Shown piece after piece: positions 36,340-47,854 of a stretch of DNA of 64,000 nt. Source of the stretch: Exophiala sp. HKRS030 (Eukaryota > Ascomycota > Eurotiomycetes > Chaetothyriales > Herpotrichiellaceae); NCBI GenBank assembly GCA_023897205.1, contig JAHWDD010000003.1:3227665-3291664 (forward strand). The letters run 5' to 3'. A program made the position numbers and the translations under genes. Within the stretch, counting starts at the first letter, position 1; each line of letters begins with the position of its first letter. Under the pieces are notes generated by a model. The model was not told where the DNA came from. It ran no database searches and saw nothing but the letters and a program-made list of their open reading frames with translations.

Positions 36340-38166
36340 ATGGCGCCGCCTCCTACATCTCCCACTACTTCAACCACGACGACTAATACGACCACTCCAA
36401 TTCCATCTCCTGCTCCCTCTCCCATCCCTCCACCGGTTCCTGTAGAGACACATCCCAATCGTGGGAAACCTCAAGCGGTAAGGCTACTTTCAGACCCTAG
36501 TCGTCTAGCCCCCGAAGATGCCTACAAGCCATTTTCTCCCCCTCGTCTGAGGCCTGTTCATGAAATCAATGGATCAGCGGCTGCCTCTTTGGCTGCTGCG
36601 GCTCTTCGGCCGGCCGTCGCATCACTAAGAGCACCTCCCGCCATTCCCCCTGTTGCCGCTAGGTTAGCCGAGGAGAAGAGGAGGGCAGCTAGCAGAAGAA
36701 GAAAGCAACCACACGTGTGGAAGAAGTTACTTTGGATCAAACAACATGGGTTTCCAGACAACTATACCGATACCGAGACATTCCTGGATCATCTCCAGAG
36801 GAATCCAAGACTGAGGCCGTATGACTTTTGGTCCCTCGTCGCAGATTCAGCTGTCATTGTTCAACATGTCTGCTCCGTGGCCATCTACATCTGCGCTTAC
36901 GCGGGAATCTATCAGGATAGATTGTCTCCGGTTGCGGTAGTGACATGTGGCACTGTTGCGACCATCGTCGGTTGGATATTGTGGGATCGTTGGATTGGGC
37001 AGGAGGAGATGGAAGAGTCGGCAATCAAGATCAAAAGCAAGCGACAATCACTCGATGTGGACGATCGTTCAAGCACCAGCTCAGGTGACTTGACCAAGCC
37101 CACCCTCAACGGTAATGGTCACTTGAATGGTTATGCGAATGGTGATTTGAATGGGTATTCGAATGGGGCCATGAGCGGACGTGGAGTTGGTCTGAGACTT
37201 TCCACCACCAACCTTGCTGTCAAAGAGCATGAGCACAAGCTTGCCAGTAAGCATACACAATCACTCTCTAAATCCTCATTCCAGTCAATATCTCCTATCG
37301 ATGCGTTGAGCGAAAACGCTACAGATTCTTTTGCCAACCTCGGAGCATCTGTGTCTTTACCGCAACCACCTCAATCACCTGTTAGCGTCCACTCCCGCAG
37401 CAATCTATCTCACCGCTCGCAAGCGCGGCGGAAGACGTTGAAATCAGCGTCGCTCATCTACTTTGCCTTGCTCGGCTTATCTCCAATCCTCAAATCACTA
37501 ACCAAGTCAACATCATCTGATTCTATCTGGGCTCTCGCGACATGGCTTCTGATCATCAACATCTTCTTCTTCGACTATGGCAGTCTGTACGTACCCACCA
37601 AATCTCATTTGGAGCCAACATCACCTGGAGCATCGACTGCACTCTCATCGAATACGTCCGCGGCCCCTTTCCCTAACTCCCTTCGAGCTGCACCGTTCCC
37701 ATCATCATTGTCAACCAATGCGGCGTTGATGGCAAGTACCGTGTTGGCATCACGACTCCTGACAACGACTGCAGTGTTTAGCTTATCATTGTTTTCTATC
37801 CAAGTGTTTGGACTCTTTCCGGTCTTTCGACGGCACCTCAGGCACAAATCTTTCAACTCGCATCTACTTCTTACGGCGGGCTTGGTGGTCATGTCAACCG
37901 CGGGACTTGGACTCATTTTGTCTCAATCTTACACACATACATATGGAGATTGCGGATTCTGCTTAGGCTGGATATGGCATGTAATATTAAGAAGCACAAT
38001 AGGACTGTCGGTGGGTGGATTCAGCACAGCATTTGTAATGGGCGGATGTTCGTGGTGGTTGATTGGATTACAGCGATACAAGAATGTGGTTATAGGTCCT
38101 TGGGATCCTGCTAAACCTGTTCTGGCCGGTGGTGTGTATGGAAGAAGTAGAACAGGGACAGATTGA
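36340..38166 (+). CDS. GPI2: GPI2 / PIG-C, GPI-GlcNAc transferase subunit
   Basis: 608 residues, no intron. Family blocks are: VWKKLLWIKQHGFPDNYTD (about residues 127-144), LQRNPRLRPYDFW, VADSAVIVQHVCSV, WILWDRW, LIYFALLGLSPILKSLTKSTSSDSIWALATW, NIFFFDYG, NAALMASTVLASRL and FGLFPVFRRHLRHKS. Several hydrophobic segments are spread along it. The protein is a membrane subunit of the GPI-N-acetylglucosaminyltransferase that transfers GlcNAc from UDP-GlcNAc to phosphatidylinositol at the ER, the first step of GPI-anchor synthesis. It is much longer than yeast Gpi2 because of a Pro/Ala-rich N-terminus, a hydrophilic insert after WDRW containing repeated Asn-Gly phrases (about residues 225-360), and a Ser/Pro loop after FFFDYG. 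The promoter is squeezed between the retroelement and the ATG. Confidence 0.95.
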   Translation: MAPPPTSPTTSTTTTNTTTPIPSPAPSPIPPPVPVETHPNRGKPQAVRLLSDPSRLAPEDAYKPFSPPRLRPVHEINGSAAASLAAAALRPAVASLRAPPAIPPVAARLAEEKRRAASRRRKQPHVWKKLLWIKQHGFPDNYTDTETFLDHLQRNPRLRPYDFWSLVADSAVIVQHVCSVAIYICAYAGIYQDRLSPVAVVTCGTVATIVGWILWDRWIGQEEMEESAIKIKSKRQSLDVDDRSSTSSGDLTKPTLNGNGHLNGYANGDLNGYSNGAMSGRGVGLRLSTTNLAVKEHEHKLASKHTQSLSKSSFQSISPIDALSENATDSFANLGASVSLPQPPQSPVSVHSRSNLSHRSQARRKTLKSASLIYFALLGLSPILKSLTKSTSSDSIWALATWLLIINIFFFDYGSLYVPTKSHLEPTSPGASTALSSNTSAAPFPNSLRAAPFPSSLSTNAALMASTVLASRLLTTTAVFSLSLFSIQVFGLFPVFRRHLRHKSFNSHLLLTAGLVVMSTAGLGLILSQSYTHTYGDCGFCLGWIWHVILRSTIGLSVGGFSTAFVMGGCSWWLIGLQRYKNVVIGPWDPAKPVLAGGVYGRSRTGTD

Positions 38167-39036
38167 GGTTCGGGCTCGGGAGGTGTTACTCCGTCCCTAC
38201 CCATTGTCGTCCGATCACGGCAAAGAGTCTTGTATGACCAAACTTTGAAGCTATGGATATGTTCTCCAGAGTTGTGTGGCACGTTCCGATTTCCGCGGCT
38301 CTCGAAAGAACATGCTTTCATCTCGGAAAGTAGAGGGCCTGAATCGGCGAAGGGACCGAGAAACTGAGTGCACAGTTGAGTTAGTGCTAAATACCACAGA
38401 ATGTTCATTGGCTAAGACTGCAAAAGCATATCCACTTTTTTCTCGAAAATGATGCCGACAAGCAACTCGAGAAGGAGGGGTCGGGATGAGGACGGATACG
38501 GTAGGCAGCCTGGAATGTGAGACTTTGGGATATGAACGAGGGATGCACGGAGGTGGAAGTGGAATGGGCGATGAAATTGAGATTTGAAAGTGGGGGGGGT
38601 GGAAGGTGGAAGTGAGGAGAGAAGAACGAGCACCAAAGGAAGGCACGCATTTGCACTCGTGGCACCACTGTACGGAAGGTGCGAAGGTGCGTTCGTCCTC
38701 TTTCGTCTCCTGCCCTCTTGCCTATTGCGGGGTTTCCGTCCCTCACCCTCAACTTCTCCGCATCAACACCGAGGGACATGGTGAGATACGCATTTTATAT
38801 TGTGAACATTGATACCAAAAAAGCTGTGGCGTCGTCATTTCTCTCTGGCACTCATAGTTCTCCGGTCCCGCCTGATCTTTGATCAATCATACATCATTTC
38901 TTGCTGTGCAAAATCTTCCTTCTACATCCTTTCGTCCTGGTTGTCACGCTCTCGTCCATCTCAATTACCTTCCCGAACTACTGTCCTATTCATTCAACAC
39001 TCCACCCCTTCCAATATCTTGCCACGCCTTACGGAC
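38167..39036. other. Intergenic and 5' leader of the dehydrogenase
   Basis: No gene. The frame upstream of 39037 is open to 38809 but encodes no conserved residues, so I treat it as leader sequence. A mitochondrial presequence from that extension is possible but not favoured. Confidence 0.5.
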
Positions 39037-40671
39037 ATGTCTAAACCACAGCTGCCCTTCGAACTCCAAGACCCAGACTTGTTCCATCAAGATTCGTACC
39101 TTGACGGACAATGGGTTCAATCCAAGTCTGGCAAACGATTCGATATCATTGACCCCGGATCCGATAAAACGTGGGCGTCATGTCCAGACAATGCAGTCGA
39201 AGATGTTGACGCCGCCGTGCAATCCTCATATAAGGCTTTCAAGGAATATTCAATTGTCAATCCACGCAAGAGAGCCCAACTACTCATGAAATGGCACGAA
39301 CTCATCACAGCCGCTCGAGACGACCTCGCCAAGATTCTGACCTACGAGACAGGAAAGCCTTTGGCCGAAGCGTACGGAGAAATTGACTATTCTCTCGGTT
39401 TTACATGGTGGTTTGCAGGTGAAGCAGAACGAATTCAAGGATCTGTTTCTGTGCCCAGTGCGCCCAATAGACGCACCTTTGTCATCAAACAACCCATTGG
39501 AGTTGCTGTCGCTCTTGTACCATGGAATTTCCCCATCGCCATGATCCTTCGTAAGGCAGGGGCGGCATTCGCTGCAGGTTGCACTATGATTGTCAAACCC
39601 AGTCCAGAGACCCCGCTGACTTGTTTGTCCTTGGCCCACCTTGCCACAAAAGCCGGGTTTGCCCCTGGTGTCTTCAACGTGCTCACCACGTCCCTCCAAA
39701 ACACCCCATCACTTTCGGAAGCTCTGATTCTGCACCCTTTGACCAAGAAAGTCACATTCACCGGCTCAACCCGTGTTGGTAAACTCGTGGCTGGTCTATG
39801 CTCCAAGAACCTCAAGAAATGTACCTTGGAGCTTGGAGGGAACTGCCCCTTCATTATTTTCGACGATGCCAACCTCGAGCAGGCATTGGCGCAATTCATG
39901 GCGTTGAAGTGGCGTCATGCAGGTCAAGCGTGTATCTCGGCAAACCGGCTCTATGTTCAGAGCGGCGTGTACGAGAAGTTCACTCAGATGCTAGTCGAGA
40001 AGACCAAAGCTTTAAAAGTCGGCCATGGTGCGGCAGATGGGACCACTATGGGCCCTGTGACGACTCCAAGAGGTCTTGCTAAGGCGGAAGAACAGGCGGC
40101 TGATGCCGTCAAATTGGGTGCCAAACTCGTTTTGGGAACTGGTAAGGCTTACAAGAATTCGAAAGAGGAAGAAGGCAGTGGTCTTGGAAAGGGTGTTGGT
40201 GGTTATTTCATGGACCCGACCATCCTCACTGATATGTCGGAAAAGATGTTGCTATCCCGAGAAGAGACATTTGCACCAGTTTGTGGAATTTTCAAGTTTG
40301 AAAAGGAAGAAGAAGCTGTCAGGTGGGCCAATGATACTAGTATGGGATTGGCGAGTTATGCTTTCACCAAGAATGTCGATCGTGTATGGAGAATGTTGGA
40401 GAACTTGGAGGCCGGTATGATCGGATTGGTAAGTTTTTTGTTCTTCTTGTGTCAACGTTTGCCTGAATCCAGAATCGCCGACACTGTCTTGATGATGTTG
40501 GTGATCGAAGCTAACAAGCACCAATAGAACACAGGCAATGCGTCGGCAGCAGAATCGCCTTTTGGTGGCATCAAAGAAAGCGGATACGGCAAGGAATCCG
40601 GCAAAGACGTCGCCGTCAATGAATATCTGATCGCCAAAACCGGTACATTCACCATTGAAGGTCAATATTGA
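39037..40671 (+). CDS. Aldehyde dehydrogenase, succinate-semialdehyde type
   Basis: Exon 1 is 39037-40428, the intron 40429-40527 (GTAAGT..GCTAACA..AATAG) and exon 2 40528-40671; together they encode 511 residues. The start is MSKPQLPFEL. Motifs: PWNFPIAM (about 162-169) and KPSPETP for NAD(P) binding, FTGSTRVGK, the general base Glu265 in LELGG, the catalytic Cys299 in GQACISANR, EETFAPV, and SPFGGIKESGYGKE at the C-terminus. The block order matches ALDH5-type enzymes, which oxidise succinic semialdehyde to succinate in the GABA shunt. WWFAGEAERIQG also fits this group. The upstream frame is open, so an N-terminal extension cannot be excluded. SSADH is likely; a related aldehyde substrate is possible. 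Confidence 0.92.
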
Positions 40672-41305
40672 GTCAATTTATAAATGAATTCTTGGACCAA
40701 CAAATATGAAATTCTTAAGCCAAATCTGTAAATTTCGTGATTCGCCTCTCTGACCATAATCCAGGACGTGGATGGTCTGCTGCTCAGTCCATACCGCCAT
40801 CAATACTTTCTAAGACCAATATAGTAAAAGCACGTCCTTTCCCTCCTCCCCTACTCGGTGTTGAGTGAGTAGTAGTTGCGTTGTACGTTCCAGGACACGC
40901 CCAAGTTCTCAAAGACGGTAGGTACAATCAGTCATGTAACACGCGGAGCAAGGATCAAGGACTGGAGGGCGGTCATGCTCTGTAACTCTACAGTGGTGAT
41001 TCTGGTGTGGGGGTGAGGGTATAGGTTTATACAGGGAGGATATGCAAAGGGAGGACATACACGCTGGGTGGGTTGATATGCACAGGGACGATACACTACT
41101 AGTAACAAGGAAACAGGAAACACGTGTAGGAATGTATTTCAGATCTTAGACTCCATCGATGGCCCAAGGGGGAATGTAGGATTGCTCGTTGATTCGGACA
41201 GAGGGAAATGTGGACTGTATGGATGGAACAGAAGCACTTGGGTCGTGCGGTCATGATATTGATTCTAACTTGTATTTTCCACTTGATAGTCGGAGTACTT
41301 TGCAT
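40672..41305. other. Intergenic, convergent 3' regions
   Basis: Between the stop of the dehydrogenase and the stop of a putative minus-strand gene. Short frames only. Confidence 0.5.
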
Positions 41306-41934
41306 TCATTTCGCTGATGCTGTTCTATTTCTAGGGATCAAGACCCGGTTGATAGGTCGATTGGGGTTCCCGGCATGTATGGTGTTTGCTTGCCTGGACG
41401 CCCAATTTGCAGATTTGACGCAATGCCGGCAAGCAGGGAATACGCTCGTATTGATCTCATGTAGCTGAACCAGGGGGCTAGATCGGTCGTTCTGCCTTAC
41501 GTCGTCACTGGAGAGACTCGCGCTATATCCTTTGAGAATATCATTTGATGCCGAGTCGATGCAGCAGGGTTTTCTGAGTGTGCCGTGAACATATTGGACG
41601 AATGGGCAGAGATCATGCAGTAAAAATCGGTGGCCATTGACCAGTGTTGGTGAAGCAATGTGTGCAACAATCGATGCCCATATCATTAGTGTCCAATACT
41701 TGCCACGACAAGATGGCCATTTGTTGGACTTGCTCACATAAGAGGTCACCAGCTGAATCGCTCGTTCCCCAACCCAAGTTATCGTCAAGTGCTAAGACGA
41801 GAAATACCTGACTGAGCACGACAAACGACCAAAACCTTAGCAGCAGTACCAGCTGAAAGTATGGTCGGCATTGGAGGCATAACCTGGAAAATTGCCTCTA
41901 CCACCCAGAGGATGATAGCAATATTGACTTGCAT
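41306..41934 (-). CDS. Putative small membrane protein (model uncertain)
   Basis: The best-supported piece is an exon 41306-41752 with an upstream intron 41753-41807 (GTATTT..ATTCAG). Upstream of it a hydrophobic segment LVLLLRFWSFVVLSQ runs into LVTSYVSKSNKWPS and WTLMIWASIVAHIASPTLVNGH. A start at 41934 (MQVNIAIILWVVEAIFQ) fits only if a 31 bp segment is also removed, which is short for an intron, or if there is an indel. At least two membrane segments are implied. Family not recognised. It may belong with the signal-peptide frame at 42105-42398 as one gene. Confidence 0.35.
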
Positions 41935-42104
41935 AGTAGGATTTCTCCTGTATGATGGGAAATTCACGAGGCCAAGATAGCGTCTAATATGTGTGGATGT
42001 TTGGTGGAGGAATTCATCTGAGGATGTTGTTTAGACTGTTTTTGATTTGGTGGTCCTGAATCGCGATGTGTCGTTTCAAAATAAACCCCGCGACAATGCT
42101 ATTG

Positions 42105-42398
42105 TTATCGGTCATGGTCTTTGACTGGACGAATCAACAAATGAGTGTGGACTGATGGTGGTCCTGTTTGCACGCCATCTGCATCGACGGGAATTATCGT
42201 TGGATAGTCAATCCGTATAGGGACGACTTCACCGTCATGCAGATTATGATCGAGTGTAGGCTTGACAAGATCGTGGGCCCAGGCAGGTAAGTGGTGTAAG
42301 TCGTGGGCGTGGAGAGGTGCCTGCAATCTTGTCGGTATTGAAAATGCTCTAGAAAAGAACGAAAGGAAGAGCGTTAAAACGCTGAGGGTCTGAGGCAT
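42105..42398 (-). CDS. Putative small secreted protein
   Basis: 97 codons starting MPQTLSVLTLFLSFFSRAFS, a good secretory signal with cleavage near the Ala-Phe-Ser. A His/Pro/Asp-rich mature part without cysteines follows. Not recognised. It could instead be the first exon of the membrane protein to its left. Confidence 0.35.
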   Translation of the reverse strand: MPQTLSVLTLFLSFFSRAFSIPTRLQAPLHAHDLHHLPAWAHDLVKPTLDHNLHDGEVVPIRIDYPTIIPVDADGVQTGPPSVHTHLLIRPVKDHDR

Positions 42399-42885
42399 GA
42401 CGACGGCGTAAATGTCAACGATCGAAGAATAGATGAAGTATTGAAAGCCCTAAATTCTTGCGGCGGCGATGAGACAATTCTTGTAGTTCTAGGGTGAAAA
42501 TGATGCAAAGGGGTCCATGACCAATGGGATCTAAGAGACAAGCATCGTGAGCACTTTCAAGTGAGAAGTTTGGTGAACCTTGGTTGACCTTCTAAACCCC
42601 TTTGGAATGCTTGTTTGAGACTCTTTCGGTGTGGGATTCTGGGGTTGGGCAACCAACCAATCCTTTTGGAGGCGAATGAACGTGTTAGAGTCCCACTAAT
42701 TAGTCGAAGCAGAGGGGTGGCTTGCGACTTGATGGCCCTAAATGGGCCGAAGGAGCCTCGACCAACTTGGGCCCGCATCCTTTAAGGATTGGAAATTGTG
42801 CCCCGTTCTCATCATCCACTTTGAAGTCTTTGACCTCGGGACGCCTTTCATGGCATTTTGTACACTCCTTCATGTTGTGCGTGGC

Positions 42886-44910
42886 TCAGAAAAAGGTCGG
42901 GTTTCTTTCGATATCATTGCGAGGAAGTATCCAGGATTCAGACTCTGTCAAGTACTTTTTGACTGTTGTAAATCGCTGAATCTCACTGTTGATTCTTCTT
43001 TGCCCAATCCAGCTCTGACGATGCTGATAATTTCGGTCTCGATGTTTGGTGGTAAGTATTGTTTTTACTCCCTCCCGCCTCACCTCCCAACACATGGTGT
43101 CTACTTCTATCATTGGAGGAATCGCGGCGATGGATAGCATTTGCAGAGATGGACACTTTTTGCGTAGATGCTCAAACAATCTGATGGCTTGATCGTCACT
43201 CACTGGGACGCAAAGTGGGGCGTCACGGTACGATCTCTGCTCTCCTCGCGGCACAAATGGTGGGAAGAGTCGAAGAAAACGCAATCGACGAAATTTGGCG
43301 ATTGCATCAAGAAAAGAATATTGTTCGACATCGACATCAACTCCGGGAATGGCAGTTGGATGCCACAAGTTATCTATGTAGCCAATGTCGAGTTCAAGAC
43401 GTTCCAGGTCAGGTGCCCTTCGTGCCGCTTCAATGATATCCGCTGGCGATCTCTGGTGTCGTGAGCTAAACGACCATTGTAGAGCACTTTCGCAGTGTAT
43501 GCGCAAGTGTCTGAGCCCCGGAGCCACCAATGTCGTGATGGGGACATGATTGCACTTGCCATCAAGTTCGAGCTCTCGAAGTTCTTTCATCCCATTGAAG
43601 TCGACTTCAAACTCTCGATTGTCGAGCATAACGGGGAGCACGTTGGGTGCAGGACGTCCTCGATTTTCTGAAAAGAACGGTTGAAAGTGGTCAGCGCGCA
43701 ATCGCAGGGCTTGAAGTTTGGTGAGCCTTGGTACGATGTCGTGCATGAAGTGATTTATGGGAACTCCGGCACCCCAGTCGATGGATAATCTTTGCAAAGT
43801 CTCCCACCGAATTGCAGCATGAATTTCAGCTGTTGATGGAGTTCTCATTTGATCGATACTCTTGACTCGCAAGCGAAGCTCCTCCCAAGCATGAACCGGA
43901 CTGGGAGATGGAAGATGGCTTGGCGATATTAGAGAAGCTTCCTGTTGGTCTTGATGCTGGGGAAATAGCCACGCGACATGGAGATCAATTGAGGAAGCGT
44001 CTGAAATGACCTTCTGGACGGCGTGCACTGCCATAGGATCTCGAGGCGGGGCTTTGCCAAATATGCCTAAGGCAATCTTGTGATTTCGAGCAACCGCCGC
44101 CAACTCTCCAGCAACGGCTATTGGAGTAGAACGACGTAATGAGGGATAAATACGATCTAGGATAATCTCAAACTCGCGATCGTCAGGCAGAATTTCGAGA
44201 ATATTAAAAACCATGTCCGCAGACGATTCAAAGCTAGAGCAAAAGTCAGGAGTCACTCAAAGCCGGGCGTAGTTGGGATCATTGTGGCGAAGGTGGGTTA
44301 GGTTGAGACCTCTGGGATATACAACAAAGAGATTGAATGGAACTCACCGTATCTGCCGAAGCACTGGCATCTCATGCAATGACTTGCGCAACTTTTCGAG
44401 ACCTGAGAGGTGATTCTCTTGGGTTACAGAGGCATTGGTTCCGCGGTCCTGATCTTGACGTTCGAAAGGCATCGAAATCACCAGAGTCTGCACATGACAT
44501 ATGAGATGTGATTTTCCAATCAAATATCGCAGGCTTCCGCTAGGTGACGGATCCAAGCCGTCTCTCATTGCGTAGGAAACCTGGTTGAAGAGGAGTGGTA
44601 GGGCGGATTGCCTGAAACGATGAGACACAGAAGCAAAAGAGGTCAAACTATCTATTTGACCCAGACCGTCATGGAAAAGATGAGTGGCAATGATATCCAG
44701 TATCTCGACAGGCATTTGTGTTATACTCGTTCTCGGCTCGTTGGCGTAGGGAGCCATCCGCCTTGACTTTAGGGAAAGCATTGTGTCAACTGCCAGGGAC
44801 AAGATGGTGTCAGATGTGATCGAAGACTTGAGCAACCAAATTTTATAAATCGTCTTCCATGGATCAGAATAAATACCCCTGTGCATCGTGCTCAACCGAC
44901 CTGTAAACAT
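42886..44910 (-). CDS. F-box / leucine-rich-repeat protein
   Basis: Exon 1 is 44348-44910, the intron 44234-44347 (GTGAGT..CTAACC..CTCTAG, 114 bp) and exon 2 42886-44233; the junction is in frame (RQIR|FESSADM). The reading frame from 44910 gives 636 residues. The Met at 44781 (MLSLKSRRMAPY) is a better-looking start and would give 593. The F-box is at MPVEILDIIATHLFHDGLGQ..DSLTSFASVSHRFRQSALPLLF. The remainder holds irregular leucine-rich repeats (LQALRLRADHF, LRELELDGK, LRHLRIHCES, LERLELDIGY, LRFLRLFPP, LQMLSIAAIPP). Such proteins usually act as substrate receptors of SCF ubiquitin ligases; the target is unknown. The N-terminus before the F-box is not conserved in appearance. Confidence 0.85.
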
Positions 44911-45308
44911 TTTACTGCCTTGACTCGTGAGCGAGAAGACAGCTCCGGAGATCGGAGTTGGTGGACAAAATGGGGGTCAAGTTGAACCAATGATCGCAAG
45001 TCGCTTGGGTCATTCCACCAGAATCAAGTAAATGGCTTGCATTGGGACAGACACGACGGGTTGTTCCAAGTATGAGTCTATCATTAACGAAGGGATTTGA
45101 GGATTTCGGAGGAGGTAATGGAGACATGAATACTGTATACTTGCTAAGTTGCCTAAATTATGGATAAAGTTCAAGTTGCACGTGCTCGATGCCTTAATTG
45201 GATTCATTGCAACTTGGAAGGAACACTCCAGTGCCCCTCGGCCGCCCGCACCTGCCATTCCGGATCTCGCGGTGGCACTTTCCATTTTGGCCTCTACTAT
45301 TTCAACTT
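44911..45308. other. Intergenic spacer
   Basis: No gene seen. Holds the promoter of the F-box gene and the 3' flank of the endonuclease gene. Confidence 0.5.
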
Positions 45309-46460
45309 TCAGGTACCTTCCTCCTCTGAGTGGACAGCCTTGGCGGGATGAGAGCCTCCTCCGCCTTTGATCTGTGATTCATCAATAGCTAACCACAAGG
45401 GGACATGATCACTGTGACCACGGTCTAGAGGAGTGTCACAAATGTCGGTGTCGACGATTGCATCTACCAAAGTCCCACTGACGATGATGAGATCAACTCG
45501 ATCACAACTCTGGCCCCAAGGTCTCCCACGACCATGGTAAGTGTATTTCCTCTGTTGGCCTTTGATGTGTCTAAAGACGTCTATACCACGCATTCCAGAC
45601 GGAGAGTCGAAGAACTTGTCATTGAAGTCGGCTCTATTCTTGACGTGCTGAACTGGCGACGTACGGAGATTGGGATGCCCGTCGAGCCGTGACCTGGCCA
45701 CATTCATATCACCGACCAAGATGACATGTCTGCCATGTGCCTGAAGATGCAGCACCTCGTTCAGCACTTGGTGGTGGAATTGCAGCTTATAGTCATGTCG
45801 GGTTCCTTTTATACTGCCAGTAGTGGGATCACGATAAGGATTTGATGTTCCATTGACCCAATAGCCATTGATGACCACTATGCCATTTCTCATTTCATGT
45901 ATGAGCAATCGTCCCTCCAGACTCCAAGAGGGTGTTCTTGTGACACTGACCCGTGGTAGGGTATCATTCCGGATCAAGGTTGCAACGCCATGTACTTTCC
46001 CGCCGAAACCGGTGGCATTGTGCTTGTCTGTCGGTAAAGAGAAACAGACGGTGTAGATATGCTCGTTTGATGCGGCACCGTGATTTGCAGCAACCTGAAC
46101 CAAGCGTTGAGTGGCTGCGTCCTTGGTGGCGATTTTGACCTCCTGCAGACAAAGAAATTGAGGCCATCGATGGCGTCGAAGAAATACTCTCAATGGAGAC
46201 AATAAGACAGAACCTGGTTGAAAGGACAAGTTCTTCTGAAGCAAGGGTCCGACACCATTGACATTCCAACTGAAGATTCTGGTCGACTGGATCTCAACAC
46301 ACGGATGCTTCGTGTCAGAAACCACGCGTACTTCTAAGGACTGTGACAATTTCCGGCGAACTGCAGGAGGGCTGATAGAGCGAGTGGTGGTACTAAGAGC
46401 ACGTTTGGATCGCATGGGCATCGTGCAACATGACTGGCATGCCTTTTGTGCGACGTGCAC
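45309..46460 (-). CDS. AP-endonuclease-like (exonuclease III / EEP family)
   Basis: Single exon, 383 residues. Catalytic blocks appear in the family order: FSWNVNG (Asn), FLCLQEVK (metal-binding Glu), GFGGKVHGVATLIR, VINGYWVNG, the GDMNVARSRLD loop (Asp and Asn), the FRHIKGQQRKYTYHGRGR segment, DRVDLIIVS (Asp) and SDHVPLWL (Asp-His). These are the residues of class II AP endonucleases, which cut the backbone 5' of abasic sites in base-excision repair. No C-terminal zinc finger as in Apn2 is present. The N-terminus is Ser/Thr/Arg-rich and could be a targeting sequence. Later Met codons at residues 14 and 16 are alternative starts. A non-repair EEP phosphodiesterase role remains possible. Confidence 0.88.
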   Translation of the reverse strand: MHVAQKACQSCCTMPMRSKRALSTTTRSISPPAVRRKLSQSLEVRVVSDTKHPCVEIQSTRIFSWNVNGVGPLLQKNLSFQPGSVLLSPLRVFLRRHRWPQFLCLQEVKIATKDAATQRLVQVAANHGAASNEHIYTVCFSLPTDKHNATGFGGKVHGVATLIRNDTLPRVSVTRTPSWSLEGRLLIHEMRNGIVVINGYWVNGTSNPYRDPTTGSIKGTRHDYKLQFHHQVLNEVLHLQAHGRHVILVGDMNVARSRLDGHPNLRTSPVQHVKNRADFNDKFFDSPSGMRGIDVFRHIKGQQRKYTYHGRGRPWGQSCDRVDLIIVSGTLVDAIVDTDICDTPLDRGHSDHVPLWLAIDESQIKGGGGSHPAKAVHSEEEGT

Positions 46461-47854
46461 TGCCGATTGTATGACAAGATTCTGAGTGTTCTTGTTGGGG
46501 TAGGTGCTCTAGTCACGACTTGGAAGAAATGAGGTGAGATGGCACATGGGTGGATGAGGAGTGGATGTACGGAGGAGGCATGGACATGGACACGAGCACG
46601 GGCACGGGCACCCACAACGTCACCACTCACCATCTACCACTTCTTTCTCTCACCGTGCGCCGGTCCGAACCGGTTGCATGGACTGTGGTCAGCATCGCGT
46701 TGGACTCTGAAGTTTTGGTCCCAAAGTTTACAGACTTGGACTTGGATGGGTTGACACAAATACCTGGTAACTACCCCAGAAGGTAAAGATATCCGGTGCA
46801 GGTGTGGTAGAATAGCCAGGCAGTTGTCAGTCCGGCATAGAGGATCTCATCGTTCTTGAGATATAAGCTGTCTGGGGCTTTGAGTGTCATACTCTGGTCA
46901 AAGCCCACAATATTACTCCACGTCGGGGAAAGACGTTTCAAGCGTGTTTAACCTTGTCTGAGATGTAGAGGGGCAAGCATTGATTCTCCAGTCTTTAGTC
47001 TTGGGGATCTAGGGCATCTGATGTAGCGTAGTTGTAAGACCAGATTGAATTGGGATTGATGGTGTTTTGGTCAAGCTCTAATTGAGCTCTATCACCGGAG
47101 TGTCCAGGTCCAAAGAACGAAGCAAGTATAATGTACATGGTAGATGTTTCTCCCCTCCCTCTCCACGTGCCAGTGGCCGTTTTGTTCCTATATAGCTACT
47201 GTGAGACAGAGAGTGTCTGTGAGAGCTACCTTACCCAGGTACCTAGGTCGGTAGATAATCAGGAGTCTGACCTTGGACGCCTCGGACTTTGTGCGGAAGC
47301 CAAGAAGTCATTTATTTACGCGTCTCCTTTGGTCTGACGCAGTGGATCCCAAATACGTGATATGATATTATCTATCGTCCATGATATATCTCATCCACCA
47401 CTCACAAATCCCAACTACTCTGTACTTACAACAATCCATCTCAAGCCAACTTTACAACGTCGAGAGCACTTTTCCTCGCATTGGCTAAAGCTCTGGGGAA
47501 GGTCACCACCGTCTGACTCCAACTGGCAGCAGCTGGTAGTGCCATTTACCACCTTTGTCGTTTGGTGAGAAGCGAACGAGCTATCGATAAAGATCGGACC
47601 ATCCCTCCACCCACTCCGACTGCGTCCTTCTGCTTTATCACTCTCAGCATCTTCTCGGCCTAATCTCAAGAAGTCGTCCAAACTCTTGACAGATACTGTT
47701 GTGCGCTCGTGTGGTAAGACTGTCACAGATGCTCATCTGCAACACTCTCTCCTGAAATATCGGCCAAATTCCGGCCACCATCACATCCTTCGATGCGCCC
47801 TCACTGACAGTTTCAACTCAGATTCCATATATCCCTCCCTCTCTATCCCCTTCA
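46461..47854. other. Divergent intergenic region, 1.4 kb
   Basis: Lies between the start of the AP-endonuclease-like gene (minus) and the start of the FluG-like gene (plus), so it should contain two promoters. Pyrimidine-rich stretches just before 47855 suit a fungal 5' leader. No other gene supported. Confidence 0.55.

Noticed and set aside
38809..39036. N-terminal extension of the aldehyde dehydrogenase as a mitochondrial presequence
   Set aside because: The frame is open but the residues look like leader DNA. The family start fits Met at 39037. Not excluded, but not called.
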